From: Diphasiastrum complanatum
Taxonomy: Eukaryota; Streptophyta; Lycopodiopsida; Lycopodiales; Lycopodiaceae
Direction of reading: 5' to 3'
Assembly: GCA_029204225.1 (NCBI GenBank)
Contig: CM055108.1
Coordinates: 26,527,303-26,591,302, forward strand
Length of the DNA stretch: 64,000 nt
The notes under the pieces were generated by a model. It ran no database searches. It had not been told where the DNA came from and worked only from the letters and a program-made list of their open reading frames with translations. How positions within the stretch are numbered: position 1 is the stretch's first letter; every line of letters begins with the position of its first letter. This document shows positions 56,738 through 64,000 of the stretch, piece after piece. Made by a program: the position numbers and the translations under genes.

Positions 56738-59476
56738 CTAGCTACCAACCAAAAAGGGATTGTTGGAAACATTGAAGGAAACAAGCGTAGTAGATTGGCT
56801 CAGAGACGTGGGTATCGTTCCAGAAAGATTGTTGAAGGAGAGGTTCACGAACTTCAGGCATGTTATATTTGCAAAATAAGACGGAATTGGCCCAGTAAAA
56901 CTGTTGCCTTGCAATTGTATTATACCAATCTCAGTTCTGTTGAATACCACAGGAATAACACCGGACAGATTGTTGTTTGACATGAAGAATGAGTCGACCT
57001 GGGATGCCTGACTCAAGCTCATGGGCAGGCTGCCATTGAACGTATTCATGGACAATTGAATGTAACCAGTTGAAGCAGTTTTTGGATCTTGTTCACAGAT
57101 AGGATTCACATTAGTTCCTCTCATGAGATAATTCCAAAATGTGGCGCATTTGTCACGATCCAATATAGGTGGGACTGCACTAAATGGAGAATCCATGTTG
57201 GGTAGCCAGCGTAAAAGAATATTGCACTCACCCAGCTGTTTAGGCAGGTATAAAAGACTACAACTGTTTGCTGTAAACGTTTGAACTGAAGTATTCCCAA
57301 TGTAACCAAAATTCTCCGGCATTGGGCCAGAAAGTAAATTGTTGAACAAATTCAGCCACATAAGGGCACTGCAGTTCGATATTACATCAGGAATTGTCCC
57401 GGTGAGCTGGTTATTAGCGAGTCGAAGCCACAGAAGATTATTGAATATGCCTATGGTGTTTGGTATTCCACCAGTAAGTTGATTGTCTCCAAGGTCCAGA
57501 AATTGCAGATATGGGAGGTAGCCCAGCTCTGGAGGAATAGATCCCGTATATAAACAGTTCGCGAGAATAAGGAACTGTAAGCTTGTCACGTTGCTGAGAA
57601 AACTTGGAATTGCTCCTCCAAATGGATTGTCACTCGCATCCAAATAGATTATATCTGAAAGTGTCGTGATTTCTGCTGGTAAAGGTCCACTAAAACTGTT
57701 ATTTTCTAAGAATAAATATTCTAAATATTTTAGTTGACTGATGCTTGAGGGTAACTGTCCCGAGAACTGATTGGCCCTCAAGTCTAAAATAGTAAGGTTA
57801 CTCAGCCCAGCTAGCTGAGAAGGGAATCCACCAACAAATTTGTTTTCTCCTAAAAATAACCAAATAAGGCTACTGAGCTGACCTAGCTGCACAGGAATTG
57901 AGGTGAAGCTGTTTTGACAAAGCATCAAAACAGACAAGGCTCTACAGTTTCCAATTGAGGCCGGGATACTGCCTGTTAAGAGATTTTGTGAGAGATCAAT
58001 GTATGATAGGGCTGAACAGCTGGAAAAGAGGCCATCAGGAAGTGTCCCTGTTAGATTATTGCTCCCTAGGTTCAGATACTGAAGATGTGGAATTTCTCCC
58101 AGCTCTGAGGGAATGCAGCCCTGCAAGTTGGTGATCTCAAGGTCAAGAACAGTCAAACTTTTGCAAGATTTAAATGCAGCAGAAAGTCCTCCACCAAAAC
58201 TTGGGTTATTTGAAATGTTGAGGGTTTTCAGATTGCCACACATTATAAATAGTGCCCCAGGAATCCCACCATTTAACTGATTGCTAGCGAGGTTTAGAAA
58301 CTGGAGCTTAGTCAAGCCATTGAAGCTTGCTGGAATTCCACCGGATAGGAAATTTTCAGAAAGATCTAAATATGTCAAGGATGACATGCTTCCAATCTGC
58401 GTGGGAATTGCACCAGTAAATAGATTTGAGTTCAAGGACAATGAAGCTAAAGCTGTAAGCAAGGATATCTCAGCTGGAATAGGACCTGTCAGATTGCTAG
58501 CGGATATGTTAAGACTTGTCACTCGGGTTATAGCCAATACTGTAGTGCACTGGACGAACTTCCATGTACATGGATTTAAAATATTTGGCTGCCAGGTGAC
58601 AAGCAAGCTTAATATTTGTGTATTGGCGAGCGTAAGTGCTGTCTTCAGAAGCATTAAAGCTTCAGCATCCAGGGTTAAAAGTGGAAGTAATGACAGCATA
58701 TCTGCAAAAAACATATTCAAAAACCAAAATTATTTCTAGATAAAGTTTAAGTTTCCCTTCAATACACACGTAATGACAATCATCAGTACACAAGGATGGG
58801 AATACACACGTAATGACAAATCACCAGTGGTTACACAAGCATGGGAAGGGCCTTACAAAGTCAATGAGCTATATGCAAGCAACGCTGTTCTGCAAGCTAG
58901 AAATTTCGAAGCCCATAACTTCGTTGTTAATGAACACCATATTGTAGAAAAAATATCAGCCGTCATCCTACGCTATGCAACATGCCATTTTAGAAACAAG
59001 TTATTTTGTACGATGTTGCTTATCTGGTTGGGATGAATGCATCTAATGGTAAGAATGCATAATTTGATGAACGGATTGCTGCTCTTGAGCGTTGTCTTTA
59101 TTCTTCCATCCGACTATTTCTTCGATTTTGTCCGCAATCATTTACAATCACATAAGAACTTCAAACTGGAATAGATTTCTATTGCTCCAGAAAGGTACTA
59201 GACTATCTCATAAAGAGTACTTTTGATTTCTTATTGAAAGATTAAAAAAGAAGAAGAAACATACGATGAGTACCTATAATTTTTTATTGCAAGATTTGGA
59301 AAGTAGAGGAAAGTTATAGAGTAACAAAAGTTCCTACCTCTGCCCTCTTGTCGACATTGGAGGCCGTGAATTTGGCCATTGGCGTGTGTCTGATTCGAAG
59401 TAGATTCTCCACAAGAAATCAGTAGTAAAATGAATGAAACAGTAAGCATAAAGCGAGAAGATTTGATCTTTGCCAT
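56738..59476 (-). CDS. Secreted LRR protein, receptor-kinase ectodomain type, no kinase
   Basis: Two exons: 59476-59338 and 58701-56738, with a GT...AG intron of 636 bp; the joined frame is 700 codons plus stop. Exon 1 encodes a signal peptide (MAKIKSSRFMLTVSFILLLISCGES). Exon 2 starts with an LRR N-cap (EALMLLKTAL ... NPCTWKFVQC) and about 17 plant-type repeats of 24 residues (LTGPIPAEI pattern). Between repeats lies an island-like segment (RDKCATFWNYLMRGTNVNPIC) and then about four more repeats ending SFNVSNNPFLVGS. Island position and sequence resemble the Arabidopsis At1g74360 (NILR1) receptor-kinase group, by memory of the family. It would be an extracellular or membrane-side ligand-binding protein. 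The usual transmembrane helix and kinase are absent; the stop comes where the juxtamembrane part should start. It may be a receptor-like decoy, a truncated gene, or miss a further exon. Confidence 0.88.
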
Positions 59477-59479
59477 CCT

Positions 59480-61048
59480 CGAGTAGTCGTATCATCCAAT
59501 GCAACAAGCAGCCTATCCCTTGTCAAATAGGCCCTCACTTGTTTTCCAGCACAATATAGTTATCCAAATTGGTTTCGATGAAGTACTTGTTCGGCCTGCA
59601 GAAGATTATCCTTTTATCTGTCACAAAGAACTTGTCTTCTTGCATTAGAGATTAACAAGAATGCCCAAGATGGATGTGAATAATTCGTGAGGCAATACTA
59701 CCCATGTTGCTTCACCAATACTGCACAATCGATATGAGTAGCAACTGGATGTAAACGTTTGGCTAGCAACAAAACCAGTTCCTTTATTTGGAGCTTGTTG
59801 CTCCATAACGTCCATTGTGTTGCAGCAGCTTGCTGTTTTTCTTATGAAGCCTTTCGCTCGAAGTATCTTAGCACCCAGAGCCTAACAATGGGAAGATACA
59901 GATTGCTGCTACGACCAGGCAAGGGCTGGCAGCTCCAGAATATTCACCGACCTTACTGGTTATAACTGCACAGAACCTACATCATATTCTATGATCAACC
60001 TTCAAAAAGTTCGAGTTACAGTTAACTGCTGAATACGCATACCCTCTATTTCAGACACATCCATCATCTGTTGTTACGAACACCCATGACAAAGAAATAT
60101 TTTAATTGTTGATACTGGAAGCTGCCCATATGATTAAAATAATGCAAGACGAAAAAGCGCTGATCATGCAATGTCAAGCTTACAAGGCAGTCACCAAATT
60201 TGTCCATTAGCAAGCTGCCCACGTCTTGAGAGCCTCCTTGCCTCGATAGGCTCCTGCAGTAGCTGCAATTTGCAACACAAAAGGAGGAGAAAAGAAACAA
60301 AGGCACGATGCAAGTGTGTGGAGGGAACAGTCGGCACATGTTTAAACTTTAGATTAGATACGTATGTACGCACACCATGCATACATACGTTTGGAAATAG
60401 GCACAACGGGAACGTTTGAACTTTAGAGCAACTTAAACTCAAGATAAGAGCTAATCTCCTAGGATACATGCCGTGATTCTTTTCGGCATTGCCTTGCAAA
60501 AAAGCATTTCTTTTGCATTCAACTTGGTCAATGAAGTTTTAGATCAATACTTTTTGTGGAAATACAACATCACACATGAGCATCAATATATTAAAAATAT
60601 ATATATTCAGCAATTTTACAAAAGACACTTATATGCTCATCAACATGCACATACATAGGTATCACACAACTTGGACTAAATGTGACTATTGGCACATCCA
60701 AAAAGTGTTGAGTTCTATTAAGCTCTTCAATCCATGCTTTTAGCCCCTTGAAATATGTTTTCAAAGAATTGAATCACATGAGTCATTTGTCGTGGCCAAG
60801 AGATCATGAAATAGACCCTCCTTGCACCAAAATATGCTTTGAGATGTTATACAAAAAAATCTTGTGGATTGGTTACATTCATAAAACAAGGTGATGACTG
60901 ACATCCCAACACACGACATGTGACCTACTAGACTGTTAAAATTAGTAAGCCCAATTTATTTCTCGAGCTTATGTACATTTTCAGTTTTAGTAGTTTTTAA
61001 ATTTCCGCTCATAAGTCTTTGTGTGTGTGCCTAGTGTGGACTATTGGA
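59480..61048. other. Unassigned stretch upstream of the LRR gene
   Basis: This includes the promoter side of the LRR gene, but I cannot point to a convincing TATA box at a set distance. Frames are under 105 codons and have no domains. A short palindrome, ACGTATGTACGCACACCATGCATACATACGT, lies near 60360-60390. Confidence 0.45.
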
Positions 61049-61432
61049 TCAAGCTCCATAGTGAAATTTGCATAAAATACATAACATTTCAATTGAAGGG
61101 CCCAAGGGGCAAAGGGCCGTCGGTAGCATGCCACTTGTGAACATTTGGGAATTTTCAGATAGACCATTCATTGCCATGTGAACTAGCTCAATGTTCTTCA
61201 TAGGTTCACCAATCACGATCAACTGGACTAGCAACTCCTTGATTCGCGTGAAATACGACTCTATTCTCTCATTTTTCTCCATGCGAACGCCTATAAATTT
61301 GGTTCTAAAAAACATCACTTGTGAGAGATTTTTTGTTTGAAATTGTTTTTTGAGTGCCTCCCAAATGCCTCTTGTAGTATTAGGTTGAATGATATGGGCA
61401 ATGACGTGGTCCTTCATGGCCAAATTGATCAA
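61049..61432 (-). pseudogene. copia gag (UBN2-type) fragment
   Basis: Blocks: NLAMKDHVIAHII, GIWEALKKQFQTKNLSQVMFFRTKFIGVRMEKNERIESYFTRIKELLVQLIVIGE and VHMAMNGLSE match the central gag of a copia subfamily different from the others in the window. The end diverges and no zinc knuckle or protease follows. Confidence 0.88.
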
Positions 61433-61439
61433 GGACGAT

Positions 61440-62118
61440 GTTGGAAGTATTTCGAGTGTGTGTGATGGCTAGATCTACTTACGGGTGTAGTATAGGGATG
61501 TAGAGATTCGTCCACTTTTTAAGTTTCTACAGCAAGCTTCAACGGAAATACAAAAAGAATCAACAGGGATGAGAGCACTAAGGCTTACCCAACTAGTGCC
61601 CGAAACGGAAATAAAGATAATTAGAAACAATAATAAAAATCCTTGCTAAGGCAAACCCAACTAGCAAGATTGCTAAACTAAGACCTAGATTAACACCCAG
61701 AGGGTTTGAAAGATAAGTTGTGGCTAACTAAATAAACCAATAAAAACATGCCACAATAAGCCAATGAAAGGAGGCAAGAGGAGGCCAGAGCGCCTTCCCT
61801 CAAGCTATGCACCTTCGAATGGGAACACAAAGAAATAGAATGATAATCTCAATAGAGAGCAATTTTGCATAATCTCATAGTGTTGTTTACAAGGCAAATA
61901 CCTCTCCTTTTATAGCAAGGAGGGTCTTCCATAAGTATCTACTAGCTTATGGGACTAATCTGTTTCTAGCCTTTCTAGAACTTCTAACTTAGGATTTAGA
62001 ACTTCAAAATTTCTTAACCTAGGAAAACTTAAGATAAAATATTTCTAATCTTAAGTTTCCTAAGTCTAAGTTCTAAATCTAAGTTAAGCTATTTTATTAT
62101 TATTTAAGCTTCTACTCA
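61440..62118. other. Unassigned stretch with an imperfect hairpin
   Basis: No gene. From 61987 to 62093 two arms (AACTTAGGATTTAGAACTT ... CTTAAGAT and its inverted counterpart CTAAATCTAAGTT) could pair imperfectly over about 45 bases. Confidence 0.5.
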
Positions 62119-62197
62119 TGGGCTTACAAAACACATGCCATGGTTGAAGTTTATTGACATATATTTATACAAGGACTTACAAAACACATGTCATGGA
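62119..62197. repeat. Short direct duplication
   Basis: CTTACAAAACACATG(C/T)CATGG occurs at 62121-62141 and 62177-62197, 56 bases apart. Confidence 0.8.
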
Positions 62198-62551
62198 GTT
62201 TTATATCTTTCTTTTTATTTTCGCTGTGTTAGCACAATTGCTAACATTATCCCCCTCTTTATTGGATTGGTGGTCCCACACCAATCGACGCCTTTTTGTC
62301 CTGGATCTTTTGTGCTTCTTGGAGGCGAGACTGTTGTTGGGAGTGGTAGATTGTCGTGCCGATGCCCTCCATCATTTGCCACCGTAATTTGTTCAGGAAG
62401 GGCATGGGTTTGTAATAATGGAGCATACCCTGTGAAAATTAAAACCGAATAGTCGATTGGTAAGAAGGAGAATAATCCAACATAGAGTAGAGTCCTGTGC
62501 ACGAAACCATGCAATCCCCATGCAGGTCAACTATAAATAGATCACATCTCT

Positions 62552-63757
62552 TCATGCTACGCTGATATGGTCGTCTTGCATTCGCAGGGGTTTATTGATA
62601 TCAAGGGCGATTGGGGGTAGCCCTCGATCCCAAAAATCTCTGAGTTCTGTCAGAAATGCCACCAGGCCGCAATCATCTGCAAAATATCTGACATCGCGAT
62701 CAAGATTGCCATGGTGCTTCTAGTAGAATACTTGGCAGTTGGTGACCATGTCTTCGGCAAAGTTGCCGGTATCGACGCATATGAGCTTGGGCCAAAATAT
62801 TCTATTCTTGACCTTAGTGGCAGGAAACGGTTCTTGTCTCGCTACTGGATAGTAATAAGGATTTGTGCGCATGTAGGAGGGAGCTTCAATATACCATGCC
62901 ATTGAGGTCTTACTCTACTGGAAGAGCTGATGATGCCAGATATATTGTGGATCCAGAAGTTTGACTGCTTCTTTATGTGTTTGACTCTGGTCCAAATCTG
63001 ACAGTTTGTAGCCACCTCGCTCTTTTGTTATTGGATATTTCTTGGCAAACTCCTGAGAGGCGCGCAACTCCTTGTTCGGTTCTATGGGCATGATTCTGTG
63101 CTGGATGGTTGGTGCTTCAGAGGCAATCTCGTGATGAATTTGGGGGTCGGGTTCACAGGAGAGAGGAGGCAAGGGGTTAGGTTCAACAATTCTTTGTGAC
63201 CTAGGAGAAAATTATCGTGGAATGAATGGGGGATTAGTGGTGTCAAGAGGGTTAGAAGTAGTGGAAGGAAAAAGATAATGTTGGGAGCTGGTACCCCCAG
63301 ATCCTGACGGATTGGTTGGTGCTTGAGCTCCTTGCCCTAGGGGTTGGCCTTGAAAAGAGGAGCCTTGAGTTGCAGGAGGAGGCTGCTAGAATCCTGCTCC
63401 ATCTCCACCATCTGGTCCACCAAAGTGGTATCATGGAATTGGGCGTGCTCTACATGAACCGACAGTGTTGACTGGACAACGACTTTGAAGCGTTCTTCCA
63501 GGGTGGCTATGTGCTGGTTCAAGGCCTCGACGGAAGCAAGGTATGATTGTTGTAATTTTGAGTGCTGCTCCTTTCAACTTTTGGGCCAGCATTTGATAGG
63601 CCACCACTGGAATGACAGTTCCCTCAAGAATAGCTGGTGGTGCGAAGTCGTCGAAGTCCACCAATTCCAACTGTTCCTTCATAGCGGAACGTGCGGCTTG
63701 TGCATCTGCTACAACCTCATCCCTTTCGGCTTTGAGGTTATCGATGGTATGCTGCAT
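62552..63757 (-). pseudogene. Decayed unknown coding region
   Basis: Minus strand: MQHTIDNLKAERDEVVADAQ (coiled-coil-like) and LELVDFDDFAPPAILEGTVIPVVAYQML, then a frame change to VEALNQHIATLEERFKVVV and LVDQMVEMEQDS. Back in the first frame come IMPIEPNKELRASQEFAKKY and LLDPQYIWHHQLFQ, stop, MAWYIEAPSYMRTNPYYYPV and TKVKNRIFWPKLICVDTGNF, stop, and finally VRYFADDCGLVAFLTELRDF to a TGA at 62552. Text stays protein-like on both sides of at least two stops, so this was once one gene of about 400 codons. I recognise no family. A retroelement gag or a host gene fragment are both possible. Confidence 0.5.
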
Positions 63758-64000
63758 TGTTGGATACCTTCAGTTGGAGCTGGTTCTGGAGGTGGAGTAG
63801 CATTTGCTGCTATTGTTGATTATAATTTGTGAGGTCATTAGAGGAGTTCTAAATCTAGAAAAGACCCTTTGTAAAAATTCTTTTTATATTTTTTTCTCAA
63901 ATTTTTCTTACACATGCACCAATCAAAACACTCAAATTTGAAATCTACGTAACATAACTTTTTGAGTCCACATTTTGATTACATACTAAAAATGACATAA
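63758..64000. other. Window end, nothing recognised
   Basis: AT-rich text with no frame that continues the preceding decayed coding region. Confidence 0.5.

Noticed and set aside
58281-58739. 152-codon plus-strand frame
   Set aside because: It is antisense to the LRR coding exon and has no domain; a product of LRR codon periodicity.

Overview
This window looks like nuclear DNA of a land plant with a large, transposon-rich genome. It holds split genes with short GT-AG introns, Ty1/copia and Ty3/gypsy retrotransposons primed by initiator tRNA-Met (TGGTATCAGAGC sites), long AG/CT and CA/TG microsatellites, and one plant-type leucine-rich-repeat (LRR) receptor gene. A fern-like or similarly large genome would fit, but nothing here fixes the taxon. 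I found no rRNA, tRNA gene or CRISPR array.

Layout: 1-3.5 kb is microsatellites and unassigned DNA. 3.7-5.05 kb is a decayed copia gag-protease-integrase fragment. 5.4-11.7 kb is the most unusual block. It contains a decayed, intron-containing DDE transposase-like gene with a C-x-x-H signature (+), a decayed unknown gene (-), a G-box-rich intergenic region with tandem repeats and a TATA box, and a short divergent histone H3-like gene (+) that keeps the ARTKQTAR tail start. A Ser/Pro-rich unknown ORF follows. 13-19.6 kb is a decayed minus-strand copia element plus a second gag fragment. 20.1-21.1 kb is a 970-bp foldback (MITE-like) element.

23.3-31.6 kb is a nested retrotransposon complex. 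A copia RT-RNase H remnant is followed by a gag-less element body with a 220-codon ORF. The LTR of that body was entered by a well-preserved 4.5-kb element (27037-31575) that has LTRs, a primer-binding site (PBS), a gag-protease ORF and an unknown second ORF but no integrase, RT or RNase H. The 5-bp target duplication CTTTG flanks it. A second copy of the host repeat, inverted at 52.4-53.9 kb, carries the empty site.

33-43.5 kb is Ty3/gypsy-derived: a complete-ended 5.25-kb element with 920-bp LTRs that encodes only gag and an aspartic protease with an altered active-site motif, beside an inverted pair of ~885-bp LTRs from a second family. 43.5-47.2 kb is mostly AT-rich and featureless. 47.2-52.4 kb holds two more decayed copia elements. 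52.4-54.9 kb is the inverted copy of the gag-only element.

56.7-59.5 kb is the one clearly host gene that appears intact: a two-exon secreted LRR protein of about 700 residues. It resembles the ectodomain of the At1g74360 (NILR1) receptor-kinase type but has no transmembrane or kinase part. 59.5-64 kb contains a copia gag fragment, short repeats and a decayed unknown coding region.
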